A stretch of 64,000 nt of DNA from Enoplosus armatus (taxonomy: Eukaryota > Chordata > Actinopteri > Centrarchiformes > Enoplosidae): contig NC_092192.1 of NCBI RefSeq assembly GCF_043641665.1, positions 21,243,978-21,307,977 of the forward strand. The letters run 5' to 3'. Numbering within the stretch: position 1 is the stretch's first letter; the number at the start of each line of letters is the position of its first letter. The notes beneath the pieces were generated by a model, which saw nothing but the letters and a program-made list of their open reading frames with translations, was not told the DNA's origin and did not search any database. Positions 1 to 21,999 of the stretch are shown here, piece after piece. A program made the translations under genes and the position numbers.

Positions 1-2432
1 AGTAGAACAGCATAATTGCTCAGCGAGTAGACAATGAAACTGCTAACAACAGCTATGGGGGGGGCTTCCTTGCACAATGGCAGAGGTGGGACAGGCAGCA
101 GGTGGTTTGCTAGCTTGCTAACGTTCATAACTCATTAAGTTTGCCAAGAAAACGCAGAGCAATGACAGAGCAGCTAAAGCAAAACAACACATTATTCAAA
201 GACGGCAGACACGATTAACAGCACCAGCTCACCTGTACAATGTGAAAGGCGTGTGCTAGTTTGACAGAAGACCCCCCCACCCCTCCTCACAGTCGGCTCA
301 ACCCGAGCGCGCTAACCTGCTGCCTCTCTACACGCATCCATGTGGTTCATGAGGCGACAGTGACACCTGCTGGCGGTTCGCTGGTACTACCGTCTATTTT
401 CTTTGATTTTCAGCACATGGGAAGCCAAGTAAGAATGGTATTAATTGATTGCTCAAATTGGCTGGGTATTAGTGTGAAATATAGACAGGAATCTAATAGT
501 TTTCAGGCCACATTGGAAGGATGCATGAACACAGGACAAGTTGGGTAATTCCCCCATTAACACTACAGAAGTAGCAATAGTGATACAAAGTGTGAAGTGG
601 AGATAAGCTAAAGTAAACATTGCATCTGTTAATGACATGATATGATAGGTCTAAACATCATCAGTATAAATCATGTTTGCTGACGGCAAACCATTGGGAA
701 ATAAATCTTTGTATCGATACATTTAGGATGTAGCTACCAACAAAGTAAAATAAGATACCTACGCCCATCAATAAAAACGATCAAACTTTAGCTTTGGCAT
801 CTGAGAGTGCACATCAACCAACCACTCTTCCCAGGAAGCCCCTGTACAGCAGCAGACCGCCTCCAGATCCCTCCCTCCCTCCACTTTTCCTTCAACACAA
901 ATCGATAAAGAAATCAATCAAGGGTTATAGGAATTTTAGAAATTAGAAATCAGGGTCTGTTTGGTTCTCACACCTGCTGAATTTGTCATACATTAGTGGT
1001 CATATACATGAATAATAATTAGGCTGTATTAAGTAGTGAATAATGACTATTAAATGAAAAGGAATACATTCATAATTAGTTAGAATAATATAATAAAAAC
1101 AGTAATAACATATATATATATAAATAGCATTTTTCAAGTATCAAAGTGCTTTACACAGCAAACATAAGACACGATTTAGATTCATGAGACAATGAAACAA
1201 TAAAATATACTAATATACAGTCAGGAAGATTTCAATCAAAAATCAAATTTATATCAAATGTTACAGTGGCTCACAGCAGCCTGGAAGTTATCAACATGAA
1301 AACCCCTGTCTGTATAAATATGTCTGATCATAAAACATGCAAATGATCCAGTGTAGTCTGGTGAAAATGCCACAGCAATTTCTATCCATTATCTTATTTG
1401 TCAGCACATGCGACATCTTTGCTCCACAATATCTTCATCCTGTTTACGCCAAGAAACTTTCTCCGATCAAATGATAGGAACAGTTCCAACTTGTTTTCCT
1501 CCCTCAGCTTGGTCCACTCAGGCAGGCGAGAACAACGAAACACAGCGAAACGCTGCGCGATTCATTACAGAGGAGAACATCATTAGAATCAACACCATGG
1601 CATGATTACAAAGTTTGGCATTTGGCATTCAATACGTCTTTTCTATTATAAGAACACTTTGCCTGACAAGACCGCTGGTGACCGACAAAATCAGTTAGCT
1701 TTCACTGTTCTAAAGCACTAATATGTTGAGAAAAGACCATTTCTGAATGTAGGTTGGCAATTCTATAGCCTATCACTGTACATCTCAAAGACCAATACCA
1801 TAAAGCATAAAGAATCAATAAACAACCTGCACAATCTGGAGCAGCTCTTCCGGGGCATGAAATATATTTTTTATTTTTTATTATATGTTTATAAGTTATC
1901 TTGTTTGTGTTGTTGTTTGGACCTTCTGTAGTGCTAATTTAAAGCCAGACATGGAAAGCTTTAAGAGCTCCGAGTTAAACATACAGCAGAAAGATGGCAG
2001 GGCCTTCTTTGTTTTGATTCTGTGGGTACAAAGCAGGTGATCTCCATTCTGACTCTTTATCGCTTCCGTTTGCCATCCATATAACCTTTATTTACGTACT
2101 TTGATCCAAGGTATCCTGGAGCTGATCATACACATCCAATGAGTCATATTATTTAGTAAAGTTTAACCAGACTCACCTTTCTAGAAATGACATCACAAAG
2201 AGTTTCACGATAATAAAGAGATAAAGCGCAGTGAGACAGAAAAACAAAACAGCATAACTCAAAACATGGGGAAAAATAAGCAGAATCTAGTCTAAATGTG
2301 CATCTTTAAAAAGGTGTCCACAGATCTGAAGTCCAAAGGGAGTCAATTCCAAAGTTTAGGAAGATGAATGAGCTCAAATGCCTTTGGTTTTAGAGCTTAG
2401 TACCACCTAAAAGCCCTGGTGAGAGGACCTAT

Positions 2433-2800
2433 GGCTACGTTCAGACTGCAGGCAGAAGTGGCCAAAATCTCAGATCTATTTTATTCCGTAACAGTGTGAA
2501 CAGCACAAATCACACGGAATCTGATCTTTTCAATTCTGACTTGGGCCACTTTCATATGTGGTCAGATACAGAATCAGATACATTTTTTCTGCAATGCTGC
2601 CTCAGTCTGAACAGTCACTTCCGAATTCATGCCACTTTTATATTATTGTTATTTTGCGCATGCGGGTTCAGTTCAAGACCGTGAACTTGGTACGTGATAT
2701 TGGTCACATTTAAACAATAATGAGAACAGCCAAACAAAATGATCGGACCTGAGTAATAAATTTAGAATTGAGCACCAAGGCATGTAGTGTGAACGTAGCC
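2433..2800. mobile_element. Non-autonomous DNA transposon (MITE-like)
   Basis: The ends form a terminal inverted repeat. The left end reads GGCTACGTTCAGACTGCA and the right end, reverse-complemented, reads GGCTACGTTCACACTACA. The inside (368 bp in total) has no transposase reading frame. TA lies one base outside the left repeat and directly next to the right one. Family assignment is not possible by eye. Confidence 0.7.
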
Positions 2801-3091
2801 TAAGTGTGGTGATAAAGTGACTTATTGGGGGGGTCCTGACTACAGAGAGCTAAAGTTATCCAAAGGGTTTTGCATTCAGAATTAGATGGGGAACTATATT
2901 TAAGATATACACCCCTATCAGACTTGATATAATGTGGGACCTTTAAAGAAGCCACCACTCAGGTCGCACATTTCACATGCTATGACCTCAGTAACACAAA
3001 ATAAAAAAATACAGTTGACATGAGTTGTTTTCTCAAAACAGATTGAGGAAATGGTTTGAAATAGTTTGAAGATACAACTTTCTCGAAAGTG

Positions 3092-3093
<2 letters not shown>

Positions 3094-3135
<42 letters not shown>
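3094..3135. repeat. (TG)n microsatellite
   Basis: About 21 uninterrupted TG units, downstream of the tmprss2-like gene. It is one of more than a dozen CA/TG arrays in the window. Confidence 0.95.
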
Positions 3136-3136
<1 letters not shown>

Positions 3137-3491
3137 TGCAGCTAACTCTACTTCCACTTTGAATTACACATCAGTGTAAACATTGACAGACCCTCAACTG
3201 TTTATCGTCAGTAACACAGTAACCCACCTACGAATGTTGTTGTAGTAAAGTACAATTTCCAAACACGGATAATTGTGTGTAATAAAGCTGTAAATGTGAC
3301 ACACACAAGAAGTGAATTACATTGGGCCAAGTTCATTCTTGGCTTTGGAAGCCGTAGTTTTCTTCTGAGCTTTCAACCACATCTCACAGTCTTCCTCAGA
3401 CAACGGCAGGCAAATGTGTTCTCTGACTCTCACTACAGGACATTTGTCACACAATGTCAAATTGAAACTCAACTCTTTGTACAAAATTTGT

Positions 3492-3497
3492 TTTATT
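3492..3497 (-). terminator. Candidate poly(A) signal of tmprss2-like gene
   Basis: AATAAA on the minus strand about 250 bases beyond the proposed last tmprss2 exon. It is the first perfect hexamer I see downstream and fits a short 3' UTR. Confidence 0.5.
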
Positions 3498-3744
3498 ACA
3501 ACAAATAAATAGCTTGATTTTGTTCAAATACAAACATTCAATTTGCACGAAATAAGTATATGAAAATAATGAAATGATACATTAGTTTTATTTGTACAAT
3601 CTTTTGGTTTTGGTTTTCTATGAAAATCTTGATCCTGATCAATACGTTCCCTCTGAGCTTCAGATTTAAAGTGCAAAGTGTGTGATGAAGTAAGTACCGC
3701 TGATTAATGAAAGAGGTTTGTCTTCAGGTTCATCGAGAACTCTG

Positions 3745-8698
<4,954 letters not shown>

Positions 8699-8721
8699 CC
8701 TGAAACTGGTTACACCGCCTG

Positions 8722-10620
8722 GGGAGGGAAACTGTCAAACCTGGAAAAGGTTATACAGTTCTTTTTCATATAAAAATGAATGATGTACTGATCATAAGGA
8801 CAGTATGACTAAACTGTAGTATTCATTAGAGTGCTAGGTCACAAGAAGTCACATAAAAACTACCTAAACACATTAATACATATCAGAAATACTCTTACAT
8901 CCCCCCCCCCCCCCCCCCCCCCAAAAAAAACACTGAGAATTTGCAGTTTCTTTTAAACAATGCTCACGGGTTACCTGAGTAGGGTGACTTTTTATTTTAG
9001 AGTTTACAAACACATTCATCCACATTTTTCCACCTACCTCGGAATTCCCACAAATCCCTTTGAGCGCGCTCCAACTCTGTCTGTCCCTCCACTCCCCGTT
9101 TCTCTCTCTGTCTCACACTCACGCCCTTCTTCCATGTAATCAACAGCCATGACCACACCTTTTCCACTGTGTGCACAAGCCAGCCCATTGTGCGCCAATT
9201 GATTTATCCCAGCACTTCAAAAATGACATGGGCAAACAGCAGGTGTTGATGAGGGCCAGCACTGATACTCATTATCTTCTATTCACAGAGGGGCTGTAAG
9301 ATAGAGTGAATGAAGGGAAAACAATGAGCGCAGGACTGTGTTCATCCAGCAGTGGCCGTCCACGGGTTTGTGAGAGGAAAACCTAATTTAGGAAATCAAT
9401 TCAGCAGTGTGATATGTGGACACTGTGATTTACAAGCAGCGGGGTCCTGTGTATCTTATTGCATAGGTTTATGCTAACTTTGTGCCCCAATAACGGCAAA
9501 TTCAAAAGCAACCTCTCTCACTCGGATTTCACATAAGAGTTTGTGCAGTTGGAAATATTTGTTGGCCACATGTCTGAGCGGCAAACACCTGTACAAGTGT
9601 GATGTTGTACAATCTAATTTTGCTGCGTGAAACCTTGCAGACTTCCTCTTCAAACGACAGACATTCAATAATACAACCTGTCTAGAAAGTGGTTGCCATG
9701 ATGAATTCTGCTCTGTCTACTGCACATGTACGTACTGAACACAAAACAAAACTAAATAAAAATGTTCCACAAATCAAGCGGCACTTTCTTGAAAATGATG
9801 AAAACATGTTAGGCATTGCTTTCGAGCAACCAAAGCTGCCACTCCTGCTATGATCACAGCGAGGAGGAACCAGAGGAGTCAACAGGTGACAAGTGACACA
9901 CCAAAAGCCGTCACTCAGACAGGGCCTCATAGGAGGAAACAAGGATTGAAGTCAAGTGAAAAGATAGTAGACTTGGTTCTTACTTTACGCATGCTATTGT
10001 TTGTCCTCCTACAGAGCAGCGTCTGCCGTGTTTAATCAGTAACGTCCAAACACATGAGAAAGTAGACTTAAAAATACTGATGGCTGGAGGACTTTCAGAC
10101 CCTGTTAATATTTAACGCAACTTTTGACTGTGTTAACTGGCAGGAACAGGGAGTAATGCGAGACAAGAGTCATCCAGAGCAGGATGTCCTGCAGAGTGTC
10201 ATCACCTCAACCTTTGCATACTTTTTAACATATTGCTTTTGAAGTACACACAGTCCAGATCTTTGGACAGCACAAATGAGATTGAATTCACTCCACTGTA
10301 TTGAGGCAACAGCAGAAATGTTAAACCCTCAGCGGGTGAAACCTGAACTAAACCCTTTAACCACCAATTACTAACGTTAAAACAGGATAGCAGCAACACA
10401 TATCCATAAAGCCTGCTGTGTGAAGGCAACATGAGCACCACAAAATTCAGCTCTGATGTGTTACCTACTGCAACAGTGCACTTTTTTTTTTTAGTGCACG
10501 ATTAAACAGAAAAATATTAAAACCAAAGCAGTGTACCCATTGTGAAACTATAGGAAACAGAATCATAGTAGGTCAAACCTTCAGAAACCATCCACCCCAT
10601 AATCACAAAAGTCCAATAAC
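8722..10620. other. Upstream region of tmprss2-like gene; no coding gene seen
   Basis: A good minus-strand acceptor near 8722 shows that the first coding exon has at least one upstream untranslated exon, which I could not place. The stretch includes a C22-A8 run at 8901-8930. No protein family signal was found up to the acat1 3' end. Confidence 0.5.
8901..8922. repeat. Poly(C) tract
   Basis: Twenty-two consecutive C followed by eight A. Homopolymers of this length are prone to length errors in sequencing and assembly. Confidence 0.95.
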
Positions 10621-10639
10621 AGTGGCTTCATAAAAACTA

Positions 10640-10645
10640 TTTATT
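10640..10645 (-). terminator. Candidate poly(A) signal of acat1
   Basis: AATAAA on the minus strand about 300 bases after the acat1 stop codon. Confidence 0.65.
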
Positions 10646-10942
10646 CAACCATTTCAAGTCAGGAGTTAAATATTAATCCATTTTTTTTGCACAATATATT
10701 TCATCAAACAAAGGAGCGTTTTAAACAAGGGAGTGTTTTAAACACTGGTGTCGTGATGTAATGTGAGTCGAGTCCTACTTGTCTGTTTGAGTAAGGCCAC
10801 TGGCATTAGAGTTGGAACAGAAGCATTCTTCACAGTAAAAAAGGGAGTCTGAAGACGTCTTAACCATTTGGGGCCAACAGGAAGTCAACACACAACTGAA
10901 CAAGGAGTGTATCAAGGAGAGACACGTTTCCTATCAAGTTCC

Positions 10943-16862
<5,920 letters not shown>

Positions 16863-16933
16863 TTTTGACTGGGAGGCAGGAGTGTCGGGCCGGCTTCACC
16901 TTCAGCCGTGCAGCGGAGGGATAAAAACGGCAG

Positions 16934-17000
16934 CCAATCACAGCGAGAGGTGTGTCCCCCCCTGACGTCATCGGCCATGAGCATCATGGTAGTTGTAGTT
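16934..17000 (-). promoter_or_regulatory. acat1 promoter: CCAAT, CRE and ZNF143-like motifs
   Basis: Within about 140 bases upstream of the acat1 start codon are a CCAAT box (16934-16938), a perfect palindromic cAMP-response element TGACGTCA (16963-16970), and GCATCATGGTAGTTGTAGT (16981-16999), which matches much of the ZNF143/Staf consensus ending in TTGTAGT. No TATA box is obvious. The arrangement fits a housekeeping promoter that could respond to CREB/ATF factors. Motif calls are by eye. Confidence 0.6.
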
Positions 17001-17150
17001 TTACCAATGAAATCACAATACCTGTTACATAACTGACTCCATGAACTGCACCAGACATTTATCTTACAAATACAAATACAATACAAATACAAAAGTTCAT
17101 ATGAATGTAAAGAGCTTTCAGCATTAAAACATGACAACTACTATGTGCTA

Positions 17151-17182
17151 TATATACAGTATATATATATATATATATATAC
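17151..17182. repeat. (TA)n tract
   Basis: A near-pure TA run. A second TA run lies at 17751-17795; the two flank the element at 17183-17752. Confidence 0.9.
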
Positions 17183-17752
17183 ACAGTGCTTAACAAATGT
17201 ATTAGACCACCACCCAGTGTAAGGTGTTTGCCACCGCTGCCCTAAATGAACAGTATTGCTGATGACCAAAATATTTGATGTCTCTGTAATGGTTAATCCA
17301 CCAGTATGTGCAAGCCAAGCTCTTTAATCAAAATGATATCTTTAATGCTAAAATATAATTATTGTTGTTATCCATTAATTCTCAAATTTACTGTTTTACA
17401 AAAAGGCAGAAAAAAAATAGTAAAGCACATTATTATTTTTTGATTGAGATGCCAAATTACAGTTATTTACTTATTTACTTCCTGAACAGGAACATTTGTT
17501 TTGTGGTTGCAAGAATGCAAGCTGTTATCAGGGCCAAAGGATAAATACCAAAATATTAAGATTTTTGGTTAATATATGTGAATAAGGACTATTTAGTTGT
17601 TCCAGTTTGTTATTTGCCTAAACAAAATAATAACATAATAACATAATAAATAACAATACAATTTTTAAGTACAAGTTTTTGACAGATTTCTAAAATATTT
17701 GTGTTTTCTCATTTTTATGACAGGTGGTCGAATAAATTTGTTAAGCACGGTA
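17183..17752. mobile_element. Tc1/mariner-like MITE inserted in a TA run
   Basis: The two ends are inverted repeats of about 30 bases. The left end has GTGCTTAACAAATGTATTAG and the reverse-complemented right end has GTGCTTAACAAATTTATTCG, both followed by ACCACC. About 510 bp of A/T-rich sequence between them has no transposase frame. TA dinucleotides abut both ends, as expected for TA-target insertion by the Tc1/mariner superfamily. It lies between acat1 and the MMP20-like gene. Confidence 0.8.
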
Positions 17753-18156
17753 TATATATATGTATATATACACATATATACATATATATTTATTTATCTA
17801 AAAATATATATTTTATGGTCACATTTTTCAACAGAATATACATTTTACATGACACTTTAACTAGAACTGGACTAGACTGGAATGGCAGGTCCAGAACTGA
17901 AGGTCTGCAAGTGGATAAGTTAGGCTGATCCTGGTTTGGGGTGTTTTGCTCTTTTTACAGGAACTGTCATTGAAGCAAAACCACAGACTGACAATGACAG
18001 TTCTTGTTGGCTGTGGGAAAAAACATCTGCACCCACAGGTTGGTAAACTGCGCACACTGTTTACTATATTCCACATTTGTCTACTATGTGACCTCTGAGG
18101 GCCTCACGCGACACCAGAGTGAGAAGTCATGTCTTTTCCTTATGGGGTTTTGAAGG

Positions 18157-18391
18157 TGGCCTAATGGCTAGAGATGTAAGCATGGCAGTAGCTGATAAAC
18201 CTATTGTATAAAAAAAAAATAACAACTATAATACTCCAGCACAGTTAAGGCACTTAAGATGACAACCGTGGCTCCACAAATACAAGTATGTGTTGTTGTT
18301 TTTCCTTCCAACTCTACTGAGGTCATAAAGTAAGATGACCTATGATACTAGTAAGATAAAGGTCTCCTGCTCAACTCACCTGGGTTCAAAC
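18157..18391 (+). repeat. Possible degraded tRNA-derived SINE
   Basis: TGGCCTAATGGC at 18157 matches the tRNA/pol III A-box pattern, and GGTTCAAAC at 18383 resembles a B box. The spacing of more than 200 bases is far larger than in a tRNA, so this is at most a rearranged or interrupted SINE. No folded tRNA can be drawn. Confidence 0.25.
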
Positions 18392-18730
18392 ACACACCAG
18401 AGTTGCCAGATCTCCTTTATTCCAGTGCACTCTAATTCACACTCAGGCATGATGAAGAAGCATTTAAATTCATTCCTGATTATATTTTCACTTTTAAAGA
18501 TCTATTAAATCATGTTTCATTGATGCATTCCAAGAAAAACATTGACTATATAACAAGGAGTTGTTGCCTACAGCATTATTATGCAATTTCTTTGCATGTA
18601 TTTTCTTTTTCAAATAATGTATTTCTATGCAGATTTCTACAGAAAAGCCCCCTTAAACTACTCAGGATTAGTTAGTGGAGTAGATCATAGCTATTATTGC
18701 ATGCTCACAGGAGTGCACTGGTGTGTCTAT

Positions 18731-18731
<1 letters not shown>

Positions 18732-18765
<34 letters not shown>
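18732..18765. repeat. (TG)n microsatellite just beyond an MMP stop codon
   Basis: About 17 TG units starting within ten bases of the stop codon of the MMP20-like gene, on its 3' side. Confidence 0.95.
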
Positions 18766-18768
<3 letters not shown>

Positions 18769-18769
18769 C

Positions 18770-18775
18770 TTTATT
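18770..18775 (-). terminator. AATAAA overlapping the MMP20-like stop codon
   Basis: On the minus strand the coding end reads TGC AAA TAA AG, so the hexamer AATAAA contains the stop codon. Whether it is used for polyadenylation is unknown; if so the 3' UTR would be only tens of bases and would lie in the TG array. Confidence 0.35.
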
Positions 18776-21700
18776 TGCAATCCATCCATCCATAGTTTAA
18801 CAGGGTGCGCATCGCTCTTCTTCGTTGGTAGTGGTACTCTGTCTGCCTGGATCCATATGTGAAGTACAGGTAACCTGAAAAGGAAGACGCACTGGTGTCA
18901 CCCAAAACAGGAACTTATAATGTGACTGCGGAGGCACTAACCTTTGACTGTTAACCTACCTCTGTTCTCAAAAGCAGCATCCACTCTGTAGCCAATCCCA
19001 GGGAGCCCTCTGTGAATGAACTTTGGGTACCCACCATCCATTCTTCCCCGCCTTTCATTGTAGCTTACATGAGTAATATGGAGAGGTGTTCGTCAACACC
19101 TGGTATCTGTCCATATCTGGATTCAGATGTTTATGGCTAGTGACATTACTCACCTCCAGTATTTGTTCCTCACAAAAAAGAGGGTTCTGCCTGTGAATGA
19201 CACATGGACAGCAGCATCTACCTTGGTGACAGATGCAGGGAAGCCGAAATCACTGAGAGGTTTGGGGTAACCAGGTAGGACAGTGTTTCCACTGATCCCC
19301 CAGTAATGATCCCCTGTGACGTGAAAAAGTAGAGTTATGTTCCTTACTGCTCCCAGCATTTATGCAATGCTTTATGTCACTTTTAAATAATAGAAAATGT
19401 TTTTTAACTAAGCTCATTTTGTACCTTCAAAGAAAATGACAGCACTTCTTTTCTTATACTCATAAGCAGCATCAACTTTGCTGATTCCAGGCCAGACAGA
19501 CTGAATTTTTGTCATAGTGATGCCGTCCCAGGAGCTGCTCCTCTTCCAGAAATGTCTGACAAAGAAACACAAAATTCCATGATTTGTTGACAGTATTCAC
19601 ATACTGAGGAAAAAAACTTACCGTATGCATTTAACTTTCAAAATAACCACTCTATGTAATAGATGTCTTTGTGAAACTTAAATGACTAAATGAAGAATTA
19701 CGGTATAAATGTCTCACCCATCTTTGAAGAAGTAAAGATTCCTCTGAATGGAGGTCACAGCATCAAAAATCAGGTTCCTGCTGCACCTCTCTGGAGGAGG
19801 TTCTGATGTAGTTTCAGGATCTGGTTCAGGTCTAGGTTGTGGATTTGGGTCAGGTTTAGTCGTTGGTTGAGCTGACGTTGCTCTGACACCTTTGAGAGGC
19901 AAAAGTAGTGGCACTGGTAAAGATCTTTGAGTCTCAGTAGGAGAGTCTGTCAATCAAAAATGAATTAATGAATTAGTTGAGCTCTCACCATAGAGAGCCT
20001 GTACTCCCTGTCTGTCATCCCTTGGTAGCTTGTACCCCTCTGTGGCCACATACTGGTAGGTGGGAAACATCAGGGCTGTCTGAACCTGAGAGTGGGCCAA
20101 TCCCAGTGCATGGCCAAACTCGTGGGCTGCCACCAGGAACAGGTTGGCTCCTGCAGATACATACTGATAAAGTTACTGTGGGTACATAATCAGCTGTAGC
20201 ATTATGTCAACGGTAACTGTGTTTCCTTAATGTCAGCACCTGCTGAGGTTAGAGTCCAGTTTTCATCGTCATCAAAATGGGTGTCACCTCCACTGCCATC
20301 TCCAGGGGAGTACGCATGGGCCAAGACCCCACTCTGCCCATCGAATGGAGCAAAGTCCCCATGGTCTGGTTGTGAGAGGAATAAAGTTAACACTAGATCA
20401 AACATTTCCTCAAAGGCACTGAAGGCACTGCATTACCTCGAGCCTTGAACACGATCATAATGTCAGCGGTGCCGCTGTAGATCTGCTTGAAATCCAGAGG
20501 AATGACGTCACTGTAGAGTTTCAGAGCCTTGGCTATGGTGGCATCCACATCACTTTGACGCAAGTCCGGCGTGTAGAGAGTTATCCTACGACAACATGAG
20601 AGTGAAAATGCTTTACAGAATCTCATAACGGGAGCTTTACTGCGCTTTGTGTTCGGATGAACTGCTTGCAGAGACTTGTTGGCCTTTGTTCTGACATGGA
20701 GATCTTGTATAGTACCTGTATGTGATCAGAGCCTTGTCCCACTTTGGCCGACCGTCAAAGTGGCCATATCTGGTCACATCTGTGAAACCGCAGCGGGGGC
20801 GAGCCATCACCTCCAGGGTGTTGGAGTCCAACTGCCCCGTCACCTCCAGGCCAAAAAACTCCTGCATCTTTCTGAGAGTGCCGTCAAAGGAGTCTAGAGA
20901 GCTGCGCCAGATACTCCCGGGGGCACTGACACCCACATCAGAGAAAAACTGAGACAGATACTCCTGTACAAAGAAAACAGAAATGAACTATTCTAATATA
21001 CAGATAAAACCACATGGTCAATTAGACTCACTTCATTCAAAGTTATAATCCCTCAAGATTTACATGAAATCAAACCCAATTCTTGACATTATTTATGGTC
21101 GGTATTTTTTATGCAATACTGATTGAGATTCAGTATCTTCCTCTCTATAAAGTTGTTTTCATTGTTAGTGGCGGACTCCACCATTCCTGCACTGGATTCA
21201 GAAGACTGCATGTATGTTGTCCAACGTTACTGTTTGAAATTGTATCTCATGGATATCGGCCACGCTGTTTGCTGTTCACTCTCCTACAGCCGTATCATAG
21301 CTGGATTAAGATAGTGCAGTGTAATCACTCACTCAAATATATATCCAGCAAATATGAAAATGTACCCCATATTATGCGCTTATAGAAAAACACCATACCA
21401 CTTCATGAAAATGCCATGTATAAATGCCTTGCGTTGACGGCCTGTCGTTGTCTGTAATGCTTGTTTGCTACCTTTAACAAACCCACATAAATGATTTAAA
21501 AATTCTCTGCACCACAAAGCTGATCCGAAGTGTCTGGTCTAATGCGCAACACAGGAGTGAGGTATTTTCCTATCTGGAGAAGACCACGGTACATATTATT
21601 ACCTTCAAACCTCAACTCTGACTAGTTCAACCCATTTCTCAATGCTGTAAAGCTGACATGAAATGCCTGTAGATGCTTTAGTAGGAAATTAATATCTTAA

Positions 21701-21971
21701 TCTTATCTTTGATTTAAAAAAAGGATGTTTCAACCTTGTCAAACAATTATGGATCTTACACAGTGACAGAGAAAAGGTGATTGCTCTTCTTTCCCTAATA
21801 TTGCCAGGTTAAATAACGCCAACAACTGTGCAACATTTGAACTTTGAAACGCCTTGTGTTTACCTGGGCTTTTGAGAGCTCTTCTTGGCTGGGTGAAGTG
21901 GTGGGCACAGCTCCGCAGTGTGCCACAATCACAATTATCATCACAGCTTTAACAGCCAGTGCACCTTCCAT
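18771..21971 (-). CDS. Secreted matrix metalloproteinase, MMP20-like
   Basis: Zinc endopeptidase of the extracellular matrix, 506 aa. Ten exons: 21971-21864, 20963-20716, 20585-20437, 20365-20240, 20150-19989, 19946-19718, 19555-19425, 19313-19154, 19063-18960, 18874-18771. A hydrophobic signal peptide covers about residues 1-21. The cysteine switch PRCGF has Cys94; the zinc site is [11 protein letters not shown] (His220, Glu221, His224, His230), with the Met-turn at Met238. Residues 265-318 form a long proline-rich hinge, then four hemopexin blades close with Cys319 and Cys505. The downstream face of the gene abuts acat1; upstream is the MMP13-like pair. The catalytic exon ([15 protein letters not shown]) and the C-terminal WMDC resemble MMP20 more than MMP13, and MMP20 sits at the edge of the human cluster, but this is judged by eye. 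There is no furin site or membrane anchor. Confidence 0.9.
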
Positions 21972-21999
21972 GATTCCTTATTTTCTACTGCAGAGAAGA

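Larger units (their letters stand above)
1..3470. other. Region without a recognised gene
   Basis: I find no exon chain matching a known protein family on either strand. The stretch contains A/T-rich unique-looking sequence, low-copy-repeat-like fragments near 1115-1170 and 2297-2425, a MITE-like element at 2433-2800 and a TG microsatellite at 3094-3135. A strong minus-strand splice donor at 227-232 in a locally GC-richer stretch could belong to a 5' untranslated exon of a gene lying to the left of the window, but no coding sequence supports it. Confidence 0.6.

Noticed and set aside
18157..18391. A functional tRNA gene
   Set aside because: A-box and B-box-like strings are more than 200 bases apart and no cloverleaf can be formed; at best a SINE relic.
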